A stretch of 20,124 nucleotides of DNA, from assembly GCA_050697555.1 (NCBI GenBank), contig JBOHAD010000043.1, positions 1 to 20,124 on the forward strand. Reading direction: 5' to 3'. The position numbers and the translations under genes were made by a program. A model generated the notes under the pieces. It did not search any database, was not told where the DNA came from, and worked only from the letters and a program-made list of their open reading frames with translations. Each line of letters opens with the position of its first letter. Position 1 is the first letter of the stretch. The DNA comes from DASQWP01 sp050697555 (GTDB taxonomy: Bacteria > Actinomycetota > Thermoleophilia > Gaiellales > Gaiellaceae). Below are positions 12,696 through 19,822 of the stretch, in pieces.

Positions 12696-14129
12696 TCAGA
12701 CGGCGCCAGTAGCGCGGGCGATCTCGAGAGGGCCAAACTGGCCCTCGGTGGGCTCCGCTCAGCAGAACCACGGCTCGGTGAGCCGCGGCCTCGCCTCGAC
12801 GGAGCCGCACAGGACGGGCTCCGGCCTTCGCGCCGGCCCGTCCGCTCGCCCGGCGGCCTCGTAGGCGGCGGCCCTGACCCTCGAGAAGATCGTCGCGATC
12901 GGCTCGCCGGCCGCGACGCTCTGCCCCACCAGGGCGGCGAGGCGCGCCTGAAGCCGGTCGGTCTTCCGGTCGGCCGCGGTCCAGGTGTAGGTGAGGAGCT
13001 CGGGATCGTAGGGGCCGAGGTGGGCCTCGAGCTCGGGGTGGTCGAGGAGCAGCGACCCCTCGGGCAGGAGGAGGCGGATCGTGTACTGCACCGGGTCGAC
13101 GTTGCCGATCAAGTCGTGCTCGGCGACGAAGTCGAGGATGTCGAGCACGTCGTCGAGCGTCGTCCACGGGGTGTAGGGCAGAAACGACGGGCGGACCTCG
13201 ATCCCGTGCGCGCGAAGGAGCGCGATCGCGCGTGACGCCTGCTCGGTCGTGTGGCCCTTGTCGAGACGCTCCAGGATCTCGTCGTTGACCCCCTCGAGGG
13301 CCGAGACGACGAACAGGCAGCCCGCGTCGGCCAGCTCCTCCCAGACGCGCTCGTGCTCCAGGATGTGCTCCACCTTGGTGGTGCAGTCGAAGGTGAGATC
13401 CGGGAAGCGCTCGTGCATGGCCCGGACGATGCGGAGCGAGTGGCGCACCCCGTTGAGGAAGTCGGGGTCGCCGAAGGTGATGTGCCGGGCGCCGATCGCG
13501 ACGAGGCGGGCGATGTCGGCGAGCACGACGTCCTGCCCGACGATGCGGATCCTGCCGTCGTAGACGGCCGGCACGGGGCAGTGGCGGCAGCGGTGGACGC
13601 AGCCGTGGCTCGCCTCGACGTAGCCGACGAGGCGCTCCTCGCCCTCGATCGCGAGATGGGCGTAGCGCTCGAGCGGGGGCAGGAGATCGCGCGCCGGCAG
13701 CTCGAAGCTCCCGCGCCCGAGATGGACGAGCGGCTCGCCCGGCCCGGCCGTGGCTTGCCCGCCCTGAGCGAGACTGTCCACCCAGGCCACGAGACCGGAC
13801 TCGTACTCGCCGGCGATCACTCGATCGGCGAGCACGCCCACGGTGAGGTCGCGGCTCACCGGCGCGTACAGGCCGTACAAGCAGATCGGAAGCTCGGGGC
13901 GAGCCCGGCGCGCCGCCGCCGCCGCCCGCATCGCGAGGCGCATGGCCGTGTGCATCGGCACCGAGAAGGCGACGGCCTCGGCCCACTCCAGGGCCTCGCG
14001 ATCCCAGGTCTCGACCGACAGGTCGAGGCAGCGGACGTCGTGGCCCACCCGCCGCAGCAAGGCGGCGGGCGAGGCCACGTGCAGCGGCTGGTGGCCGAGC
14101 TCGTAGGTCGAGACCAAGAGAACCCGCAT
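12696..14129 (-). CDS. B12-binding-type radical SAM selenoprotein with Cys-Sec-Ala-Glu-Pro tail (UGA recoded)
   Basis: 477 residues if the UGA at 12761-12759 is read as selenocysteine (residue 457); 456 if it stops there. The N-terminal Rossmann-like domain (MRVLLVSTYELGHQPLHVAS at 1-20, VGHDVRCLDLS) resembles B12-binding domains but lacks an evident DxHxxG. The radical SAM core has CVHRCRHC (C177, C181, C184), which binds the 4Fe-4S cluster that cleaves SAM. It continues ARHITFGDPDFLNG, then FDCTTKVEHIL, then CLFVVSALEGVNDEIL, then RPSFLPYTPWTTLDD. The end PRLTEPWFC-U-AEPTEGQ stays open for 20 sense codons to a TGA at 12698-12696, and a bSECIS-like hairpin follows the in-frame UGA. From memory this matches the CUAEP/CCAEP-tail radical SAM (seleno)protein family, whose reaction is unknown to me. 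It starts 17 nt after the ATP-grasp gene and is probably co-transcribed with it. Confidence 0.88.
12728..12761 (-). promoter_or_regulatory. Selenocysteine UGA codon and bacterial SECIS hairpin
   Basis: The in-frame UGA is at 12761-12759. After a 12-nt spacer comes a perfect 7-bp stem GAGGGCC (12746-12740) / GGCCCUC (12734-12728) with apical loop AGUUU (12739-12735). The loop starts 19 nt after the UGA and has G within its first two bases. This fits the general bacterial SECIS description (short stem-loop, G early in the loop, roughly 16-37 nt from UGA) recognised by SelB. The stem lies in coding sequence, as in formate dehydrogenase genes. Confidence 0.8.
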
Positions 14130-14146
14130 ACAGCCAGGGTAGCCCT

Positions 14147-15379
14147 CTACCCGTCCGACGGCTCGCCGATCACGATCTCGAGACGACCGTGGGCCGTACG
14201 CAACGCTTCTTCGACCTCGTCGGGCGTCTCGCCGCGGGCGAAGAGGAAGCCGAGGTAGCGGTCGCCCTCGGGCAGCGGCCGAACCGGCCGGCCGCGCGCG
14301 ATCGAGATCTCGAGCCCGGTCACCCCGGGCACCGACAGGGCCTCGTCCTGCCCGCGCACCTCCTCGAGCACTCCTGCCCTCGGAATCGGCAGCATCATCA
14401 CCCCGGAGGCGGCCTCCTCGCGGGCCAGGCCGTCGAGGGGAAGCCCGAGGGCGTGGCGGAGGATGAGCTCCTCGAGGCTCACGCCCAGCCCGAAGCGCAA
14501 AGACCGCGAGCAGAGCCCGCCGATCGAGCGCGCAGCGAGCTCGAGCAGCCACGCTCGGGTGCCGTCGATCCTGAGCTCGGCGTGGATCGGCCCCTCGACT
14601 AAGCCGAGGGCAGAGGCGGCACCGGCGGTCAGGCGGGTGATCGTCTCGAGAGTCTCAGCCGGCAGGCGCGAGGGGGTGACGTAGATCGTCTCCTCGAAGT
14701 AGGGACCCTCAAGGGGATCGGGCTTGTCGAAGACCGCCAGGACCTCGAGGGCGCCGCCCCGAAGCAAGCCCTCGACAGCGACCTCGACGCCTGGGAGGTA
14801 GCACTCGACGAGCAGCGGCCCGTCCGGGTCCTCCCCAGCCTCGCCCAGGATCTCCCGGATCCGCGCGGCGGCCGCGGCGGCGGCGGGCGGGTCGTCAGCG
14901 CGGATGACGCCACGGCTCGCCGAGAGCGAGACGGGCTTAACGACGCAGGGAGAGCCGACCTCGGCGGCGAGGAGGGCGACGTCCGCTCGCGGGCCCGCGA
15001 TCCGGTACTCGGGCTGGGGAAGGCCGGCGGCCGCGAACGCCCGGCGCATCGCCGCCTTGTCCCGCGCTGCCGCCACCGCCTCGGACGGGTTGTGCGCGAG
15101 GCCGAGGCGCTCGGCGGCGAGCGCGGCGACGAGGACACCTTGATCGTCGACCGCCACGACGGCGTCGAGGGGCGTCCGCTCGGCGAGGGCGACGATGGCC
15201 TGGGCAGCGACCTCCGGGCGGCGCAGCTTCACGCGCAACGCCCGGTCTCCCATCACCCCGGCGAGCACCTGCCGCCGCTCGGAGGCAACCACCACTTCGA
15301 CGCCGAGCGCCGCCGCCGCGTCGAGGAAGTCCCTCGCCCGGTACGCCGCCGTGGGCAGCAGAAGAAGCAGGGAGGACAC
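14147..15379 (-). CDS. ATP-grasp domain ligase/carboxylase-like protein
   Basis: 410 residues with the three ATP-grasp parts. A PurK/carnosine-synthase-like pre-domain (LLLLPTAAYRARDFLDAA, VVAVDDQGVLVAALAAERLG) is followed by ARDKAAMRRAFAAAGLPQP at 105-123, the ATP-binding CVVKPVSLSASRGV at 145-158, LLVECYLPGVEVAVEG at 189-204, and GPIHAELR with LLELAARSIGG at 263-288, which supplies the Mg-binding Glu/Asn-type residues. Such enzymes activate a carboxylate as acyl-phosphate and join it to an amine or thiol; the closest styles are L-amino acid ligases. The substrate is unknown. The start is GTG 15379 with AGGA 6 nt upstream; TAGGAT at 15390-15385 could also be a -10 box of a leaderless transcript. 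It precedes the selenoprotein radical SAM gene by 17 nt and is divergent from the NifU-like gene, suggesting a shared pathway. Confidence 0.9.
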   Translation of the reverse strand: MSSLLLLLPTAAYRARDFLDAAAALGVEVVVASERRQVLAGVMGDRALRVKLRRPEVAAQAIVALAERTPLDAVVAVDDQGVLVAALAAERLGLAHNPSEAVAAARDKAAMRRAFAAAGLPQPEYRIAGPRADVALLAAEVGSPCVVKPVSLSASRGVIRADDPPAAAAAAARIREILGEAGEDPDGPLLVECYLPGVEVAVEGLLRGGALEVLAVFDKPDPLEGPYFEETIYVTPSRLPAETLETITRLTAGAASALGLVEGPIHAELRIDGTRAWLLELAARSIGGLCSRSLRFGLGVSLEELILRHALGLPLDGLAREEAASGVMMLPIPRAGVLEEVRGQDEALSVPGVTGLEISIARGRPVRPLPEGDRYLGFLFARGETPDEVEEALRTAHGRLEIVIGEPSDG

Positions 15380-15383
15380 CCGG

Positions 15384-15390
15384 TATCCTA
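15384..15390. promoter_or_regulatory. Possible overlapping divergent -10 elements
   Basis: The sequence TATCCTA reads as a TATCCT-like -10 box toward the NifU-like gene and as TAGGAT(A) toward the ATP-grasp gene, whose GTG is 5 nt beyond it. Convincing -35 boxes were not found. The region between starts is only 59 bp, so the two transcripts must share control DNA. Confidence 0.3.
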
Positions 15391-15438
15391 GCTGTGAGCC
15401 GTCACGCGACGGACGGGCGTTCGAGCGGGGAGCGATCC

Positions 15439-16089
15439 ATGACCGCCGATGACATCGCCGGCCGGGAGCCGGTCGTCCGGATCACCGACCTGGCCCGGGA
15501 AAAGGTGCTCCGGGTCCGCACCGGGCAGCCCAACCCCGAGCTCCTCGCACTCAGGATCGAGGTGATCGGAATCTCGGGCGGCGAGTACGAGAGCACCGCG
15601 TCCTTCCCGCTCCTCGAGGACGCCGGACCCGACGACGTCGTCCAGCATCACGACGGCCTGGCGATCGTCATCCCCGCGGATAGCGTCGAGAAGCTGCGCG
15701 GCGCCACCATCGATCTCGAGGGAAACCCGATCCTCGGCTCCCTCCTCATCATCAACCCCAACAGCCCGAGCCCGGCCGTCGCGGCGGCGGGCCGACCGCC
15801 CCCCGATCTCAGCGGCGACGTCGCCCAGCGGGTCCTGCAGATCCTCGCCGAGCAGATCAACCCGAGCATCGCTGCCCACGGCGGCTACGCCGAGCTCGTC
15901 GCCGTCGAGGACTCGACCGCCTACCTGCGCCTGGGCGGCGGCTGTCAAGGCTGCGCCATGGCGCCTGTCACCCTAACGCAGGGGATCGAGGTCGCCATCA
16001 CGGGGGCGGCGCCCGAGATCACCCGGGTCGTCGACGTCACGGACCACGCGAGCGGCACCAACCCGTACTTCGAGACGGCCAAGAAGTAG
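15439..16089 (+). CDS. NifU/NfuA-like iron-sulfur cluster carrier
   Basis: 216 residues from ATG 15439, chosen because GGGGAG (15427-15432) sits 6 nt upstream; an upstream in-frame GTG at 15394 has no such site. Residues about 11-106 look like a degenerate A-type (IscA/HesB-like) domain without its cysteines (VRITDLAREKVLRVR, VIPADSVEKLRGATIDL, LLIINPNSP). Residues 127-200 are a NifU C-terminal domain (LQILAEQINPSIAAHGGYAE, RLGGGCQGCAMAPVTL) with the cluster-binding C169-x2-C172. This two-domain plan is that of NfuA, which delivers 4Fe-4S clusters to target enzymes. Its divergent neighbour encodes a protein that needs a 4Fe-4S cluster (the radical SAM selenoprotein), so dedicated cluster delivery is a reasonable inference. 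Confidence 0.92.
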   Translation: MTADDIAGREPVVRITDLAREKVLRVRTGQPNPELLALRIEVIGISGGEYESTASFPLLEDAGPDDVVQHHDGLAIVIPADSVEKLRGATIDLEGNPILGSLLIINPNSPSPAVAAAGRPPPDLSGDVAQRVLQILAEQINPSIAAHGGYAELVAVEDSTAYLRLGGGCQGCAMAPVTLTQGIEVAITGAAPEITRVVDVTDHASGTNPYFETAKK

Positions 16090-16709
16090 CGCGACGGGGC
16101 GCGCAGTTCCTCGGCGCACTCGTAATCCGCTGGTTTTCGCTCGGGCTGTTTCAAAGGGCCGCCGTCTGGGCAGCGAGGCGAGAGTTGCGAGGTGACGCAA
16201 CCCCGGACGACCACCGGATACTGGGGGAGCTCGGGCCGCGGGCGAGGAGTTGCGTACCGTGGGTGTGGGGTGACTTCTCACGCGAAGCCACCTGGTGCGT
16301 CGATTGGTGACTCCCAGGTGGGGCTGCACCGCCGCTTCCTCGGTCCGCGAAATGCCGGATTCGACGTCTCAGGAAAGCGCCGCGCCGACCGCGATGAACG
16401 CGCCGGAGGGGCTCGAGGAGGGCGCGGTTCAAGGCGTGGCGTCTCCGGTTTGCCACGCGGGACGGAGACGAATCGACGAGGTCTCCCTTGAGTGTCACGA
16501 CCTCACCGATCTCGGGCTCGAACTGGATTCGCGGCTGCGACCATTCTCCGTGAAAGCGAAGAGGGCGAAGCCGGTGACGAGGCCGATCGGGATGCTGAAG
16601 GCGGAGCTCCACCGGCGGTAAGCCTCTCCGATCCGCGCCGTTCTTGCCTGCGCTCGCGGAGAGTTGCGCGTCGAGGTAGTCGACTTCGCCACGGCCCCGA
16701 CTAAATTGC
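16090..16709. other. Gene-poor stretch; possible unrecognised frameshifted remnant
   Basis: No gene that I recognise. At 16184-16201 there is a perfect GTTGCG-N6-CGCAAC inverted repeat without a T tract, so it is not a clear terminator. On the minus strand at about 16500-16690 one frame reads EAYRRWSSAFSIPIGLVTGF and continues hydrophobic (ALFAF). An adjacent frame continues with HGEWSQPRIQFEPEIGEVVT. This could be a broken membrane-protein fragment, but the family is not identified. Confidence 0.3.
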
Positions 16710-16904
16710 CTACCGCCGGCGGGAAGCCGCGTCAGGTGTGCTCAGAACGGCTCCTGTAGCTTCGAGCGGCTCGCCGCAGCGGTCGCAGCGCGTGAGGACC
16801 CACCTGGCCGTGAACAGGCTCGCCCGCTCGACCCGCGGGTAGTTCCTCCAGCCGCAGCGCGGGCAGTCACGCCACGGCGCGGGAGGCTCCGCGCGCGTCG
16901 GCAT
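16710..16904 (-). CDS. Small double-CxxC zinc-ribbon protein
   Basis: 64 residues from ATG 16904: APWRDCPRCGWRNYPRVERA, then RWVLTRCDRCGEPLEA. Two CPxCG/CDxCGE knuckles (C14, C17, C40, C43) form a classic zinc-ribbon pair. The upstream ORF extension to 16961 adds low-complexity residues, so the internal ATG is preferred, though its Shine-Dalgarno is weak. It is an isolated gene between debris and the IS481 remnant. Function unknown; such small ribbons often bind nucleic acid or partner proteins. Confidence 0.55.
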   Translation of the reverse strand: MPTRAEPPAPWRDCPRCGWRNYPRVERASLFTARWVLTRCDRCGEPLEATGAVLSTPDAASRRR

Positions 16905-16989
16905 AGGGTCGAGTGTGGCGGCCGGCCGTTCTCTTGGCGGTGACCTCCAGGGCAGTCGCAATGGCCGGCCCGAACTTGGACAACCCCGA

Positions 16990-17290
16990 CTAGGCGCGCT
17001 TCAGGCCGCGATCGAAGTCGTCGGTCTTCGCCGTCAGCCGTGCCTCGAGCGCCGGCGCTCCCGTGCAACTTGTCGGCCTTCCGCCGCCAAGGGCGCGGTC
17101 TCTGCGGAAGCGGTTGTATGGGTCGTGGGCCGGCGTCATAGGCCGCTGCCCGCTCGCGCTCCTGGGCGCAGGGATAGGCGTAGGCCCACGTCTCGAGGAG
17201 CGTGCGGATGAAGCGCTCCACCTTGCCGTTCGTCCGTGACCGGTAGGGGCGCGTGCGCTTCGCTCTGATCCCGCGGGCCGCGCGGGCATC
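16990..17290 (-). pseudogene. IS481-family transposase C-terminal remnant (frameshifted)
   Basis: From 17290 downward one frame reads RTRPYRSRTNGKVERFIRTL, then LETWAYAYPC. This is the C-terminal catalytic segment (RPxTNGKxERF, with the catalytic Glu) of IS481/IS3-like integrase-fold transposases. The usual follow-up (YNxxRPHxALGGxxP) appears in another frame as YNRFRRDRALGGGRPTSC and ends at TAG 16990-16992, so at least one frameshift separates the halves. The rest of the transposase and the element's ends were not found. It stops 22 bp from the 3' end of the sigma factor gene. Confidence 0.7.
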
Positions 17291-17312
17291 CTCCCAGCGG
17301 CTTGAAGCCGGT

Positions 17313-18491
17313 TTAGACGCAGTCGTTCAGGCGCTGCGCCTCCGGCAGCGAGGCGAGCGTCTTGAGCGTGCTGTTTTCGATCTGCCGGATCCGCTCGCGG
17401 GTGACGCCGAGGGTGCGGCCGACCTCGTCGAGTGTCCGCGGCTGACCGCCATGTAGGCCGAAGCGGAGCTCGATTACCCGACGCTCACGCTCGGGCAGAG
17501 CGGAGAGGGCATGCTTGACGTCCTCGCGGCGGAGCGAAACCGAGGTCGCGTCCAATGGCGACTCGGCCAGCTCATCCTGGACGAGGTCACCGAGCTTCAA
17601 GTCCTCCCGTTCGCCGATCGGCTTCTCGAGCGAGACCGGCAGCTGCGCCATGCGCAGGATCTCGCCCACCTGCTCGGTCGTCAGCTCGAGCTCCTCGGCG
17701 ATCTCGTCGGGGCGCGGCTCGCGGCCGAGCCGCTGGACGAGCTGCCGCTGAATGTGGCCGACATTGTTCAGCCTCTCGATCATGTGGATCGGGATGCGGA
17801 TCGTCCGCGCCTTGTCGGTGATCGCGCGCGTCACCGCCTGCCGGATCCACCAGGTCGCGTACGTCGAGAACTTGAAGCCCCTGCGATAGTCGAACTTCTC
17901 CACCGCGCGGATCAACCCGAGCGAGCCCTCCTGGATCAGGTCGAGGAACGAGAGGCCACGGCCGACGTGCGGCTTCGCGATCGAGACCACCAGCCGGAGA
18001 TTGGCCTCGATCATCTGCGTCTTCGCCGCCATGTCCCCGCGCTCGACCCGCTTCGCGAGGTAGACCTCCTGGTCGGCCGTCAGCAGCGGCACTTTCCCGA
18101 TCTCGCGCAGGTAGAGGCGCAGCGCGTCGAGCGACGGCTCGACGGTCAGGTCGAGCTTCGGCGGCTCCTTCGCGTCGTCTGGGAGCGCGGGCTGCTCGTG
18201 CGGCGGATGCTTGTGCTGCTCCCCCTCAACCAGCTCGATCGAGCATTCGACCAAGTAGGTGTAGAAGTCCTCGATCTGCTCCGGATTCAGCTCGGCGTCC
18301 TGAAGCCCGGCAGCGATCTCGTCGTAAGTCAGAAACCCTTTCTCAAGACCATCCGAGACGAGCCGCTGCAGCTCCTCGGCGTCGAAACCACCCTCTCCTG
18401 CCCCTAGCTCAGCGCCGAGAAACCGTGCGCGTTGTCCGGGTCCGATCTCCCGGTCGGCGAAGCCGAGCCCGGGGTCCGGGGACTGCATCAT
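17313..18491 (-). CDS. sigA: RNA polymerase sigma factor, RpoD/SigA (sigma-70 group 1/2) family
   Basis: 392 residues from ATG 18491 (an in-frame GTG at 18497 is also possible). Region 1.1-like sequence is at about 38-90 (EELQRLVSDGLEKGFLTYDE, NPEQIEDFYTYLVE). Region 1.2 is at 117-150 (PSLDALRLYLREIGKVPLLT). Region 2 is at about 160-228 (NLRLVVSIAKPHVGRGLSFL, DLIQEGSLGLIRAVEKFDY, FKFSTYATWWIRQAVTRAI), covering -10 recognition and melting. Region 3 is at 229-305, and region 4 ends in the -35-binding helix-turn-helix TLDEVGRTLGVTRERIRQIE (353-372). Length and all regions fit a primary-type sigma factor. AKPHVGRGLSF differs from the more common AKRYxGRGLPF, so this may be a group 2 paralogue and not the sole housekeeping factor. 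It follows the cold-shock gene by a few bases and is likely co-transcribed. Confidence 0.93.
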   Translation of the reverse strand: MMQSPDPGLGFADREIGPGQRARFLGAELGAGEGGFDAEELQRLVSDGLEKGFLTYDEIAAGLQDAELNPEQIEDFYTYLVECSIELVEGEQHKHPPHEQPALPDDAKEPPKLDLTVEPSLDALRLYLREIGKVPLLTADQEVYLAKRVERGDMAAKTQMIEANLRLVVSIAKPHVGRGLSFLDLIQEGSLGLIRAVEKFDYRRGFKFSTYATWWIRQAVTRAITDKARTIRIPIHMIERLNNVGHIQRQLVQRLGREPRPDEIAEELELTTEQVGEILRMAQLPVSLEKPIGEREDLKLGDLVQDELAESPLDATSVSLRREDVKHALSALPERERRVIELRFGLHGGQPRTLDEVGRTLGVTRERIRQIENSTLKTLASLPEAQRLNDCV

Positions 18492-18498
18492 CGGCACA

Positions 18499-18924
18499 TC
18501 ACGGCCACACGGAGCGAGTGTTCGAGCTGCGCCGTCGCGCCCGCCCGTGCGCTACCTCCGGAGCCATCGACACGTCGATGGCAACGCGCTTGCCGTTTTT
18601 CACAGTCGCAGTCAGCCGCACCGCGCGGCGGGCGCAACGACCGACCGGAGCCTCACCGGGAAGGAAGCCGCTCCGATGCACACAGATCCGCTCCCCCTCC
18701 TCGGTCAAGATGAAGCCGAAGTCCTTCGCCTCGTCGAACCAAAGCATCGTGCCGTTTACGGCTTCGCCGGCGTGTCGGAGAAGGGTCGCCTCGGGGATTC
18801 GCTCCCACGCTCGCTTCCGACACATCGGGCAGGTCGGGAGCGCGCCCGCCATGCTGATCCCATACCCGCACGCGGTGCAGCGGAACTGCGCGGTACCTCG
18901 TTGGCGCTTCGGCCGGACGCCCAA
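18499..18924 (-). CDS. Zinc-ribbon plus cold-shock-domain protein
   Basis: 141 residues from TTG 18924, chosen because GGAG (18935-18932) sits 7 nt upstream; the open frame continues further but loses similarity. An N-terminal zinc ribbon is followed by an OB-fold. The ribbon is FRCTACGYGISMAGALPTCP, then MCRKRAW, with C16, C19, C32 and C35. The OB-fold reads NGTMLWFDEAKDFGFILTEE, then GERICVHRSGF, at about 57-120. It matches the cold-shock domain pattern GxVxWFxxxKGFGFI...VH, with D replacing the first G of KGFGF. It should bind single-stranded RNA or DNA. The TGA (18501-18499) is followed after 1 nt by a GTG, and after 7 nt by the ATG, of the sigma factor, so the two probably form an operon. 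Confidence 0.8.
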   Translation of the reverse strand: MGVRPKRQRGTAQFRCTACGYGISMAGALPTCPMCRKRAWERIPEATLLRHAGEAVNGTMLWFDEAKDFGFILTEEGERICVHRSGFLPGEAPVGRCARRAVRLTATVKNGKRVAIDVSMAPEVAHGRARRRSSNTRSVWP

Positions 18925-19112
18925 ATTCCATCTCCGAACGGATAAGGCGAGCGCCTTCGCGCGGACCGTATTCGCCCTTGAGTGTCTCCCCACTCTAGCT
19001 GCCGAGTTGCAATCGTCCGCGCGAGAGACGTGCGAGGCGGGGCATGCTCCGCATCGATGAAACAGCACGGCCACTGATTCATGCCGGCGCCCCTCCTTCC
19101 GTCTCCACTCTC

Positions 19113-19223
19113 CTACCAGTGGCGCTTCCCCGACCGTGTCGCACGCCATCGGCTGCCGGCCCACATCCCGAGAGCAACCACGGCGACAAGACATCCGACC
19201 GCGAAGGTGACGGCCCCGCCCAT
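19113..19223 (-). CDS. Possible small single-pass membrane protein (36 aa)
   Basis: ATG 19223 to TAG 19113-19115 encodes MGGAVTFAVGCLVAVVALGM, then WAGSRWRATRSGKRHW. A single hydrophobic helix (about residues 4-21) is followed by a strongly basic tail, obeying the positive-inside rule. It lies upstream of the cold-shock/sigma operon on the same strand. No homologue is known to me, and no clear Shine-Dalgarno is visible, so it remains a candidate. Downstream, GAAGGAGG precedes another ATG at 19082 whose reading frame shows no recognisable protein. Confidence 0.35.
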   Translation of the reverse strand: MGGAVTFAVGCLVAVVALGMWAGSRWRATRSGKRHW

Positions 19224-19413
19224 CAGCGACTAGTTCCTCGCCGCTCCCCTTTTCATGCGTTCTTGAACGGAGGGGTTCGAGTTAGTCGGGCTTCGTCACC
19301 GGTTCTCATGTGAAGCCCGCGCCCCCGGCGGACAGCGGAGATCGCACTGTCGAAGCGGAAGTGACCCGAAGCCCGGTAGGGTGTGGCAACGGGTCCGGGT
19401 CGGCTGGGAGGTC

Positions 19414-19536
19414 ATGATGAAGGGCGCTGCGAAGCCGAAAAAGCTGCAGAAGAAGCAGCCGCAGAAGACACTCAAGCAGCGCCGCAAGCGCCGCAGTGAG
19501 AAGCGCGCGGCGGGCAAGAAATTCGGCTCCACCTAG
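19414..19536 (+). CDS. Small highly basic Lys/Arg-rich protein (40 aa)
   Basis: ATG 19414 (or ATG 19417) to TAG 19534-19536. GGGAGG (19406-19411) lies just upstream and is better spaced for the second ATG (5 nt). The product is about half Lys, Arg and Gln (KPKKLQKKQPQKTLKQRRKR, then RSEKRAAGKKFGST), with no cysteines or hydrophobic segment, and is predicted to be disordered or a single amphipathic basic helix. It could bind nucleic acid or the ribosome; this is inference from composition. The opposite-strand ORF over the same bases is rich in Phe, Leu and Cys and is a shadow. Confidence 0.6.
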   Translation: MMKGAAKPKKLQKKQPQKTLKQRRKRRSEKRAAGKKFGST

Positions 19537-19690
19537 CGCGCCTCCACCGTTTCGCCGCTGGTCCTTGATGCGGCCTCCGGTGAGAGGAGCATCAGGTGTT
19601 CTCTTCACGCTTACCGCGACTTCGCCACCCTGATGAGGAACGTCAGCGTGGTACGACCCACTCTCTCTGTTACCGGCCAGCAGCCCCATG

Positions 19691-19822
19691 TCAAGCGCTC
19701 GTTAGCGGGAGTCTCGCGTGCACGCAGGTCCCACCGTCCGGGCACGGTTCAACCGTGCAGGTCCCGCCGCGCTCTGCCGCTCGTTCGCGCATCGAGCTCA
19801 GCCCGACACCGGTGTGAGAGGG
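19691..19822 (-). pseudogene. C-terminal remnant of a NarL-type sensor histidine kinase
   Basis: The last 42 or so residues of an ORF on this strand read SHTGVGLSSMRERAAERGGT, then CTVEPCPDGGTCVHARLPL, and stop at 19691. GVGLxSMRERAAExGG, then PxGGTxVxARLPL, is the G2-box and final strand of the HATPase domain in histidine kinases that pair with NarL regulators. Upstream of about 19822 the frame shows no N-box, H-box or membrane segments, so the rest is gone. No response regulator follows it. It differs clearly from the intact kinase at 1301-2476. Confidence 0.65.

Noticed and set aside
12696..12761. Ordinary stop codon at 12759-12761 with a chance hairpin
   Set aside because: The sequence just past the TGA (AEP) matches the remembered family tail, the frame stays open, and spacer, stem and loop all fit SECIS rules; a chance match of all three is unlikely.
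16184..16201. GTTGCG-N6-CGCAAC as a terminator for the Nfu-like gene
   Set aside because: It is about 95 bp downstream and has no T tract.
18502..18931. ATG at 18931 (MEFGRPAEAPTRYR) as start of the cold-shock gene
   Set aside because: It is in a different frame from the zinc-ribbon and cold-shock domains; TTG 18924 is in frame with better spacing to GGAG.
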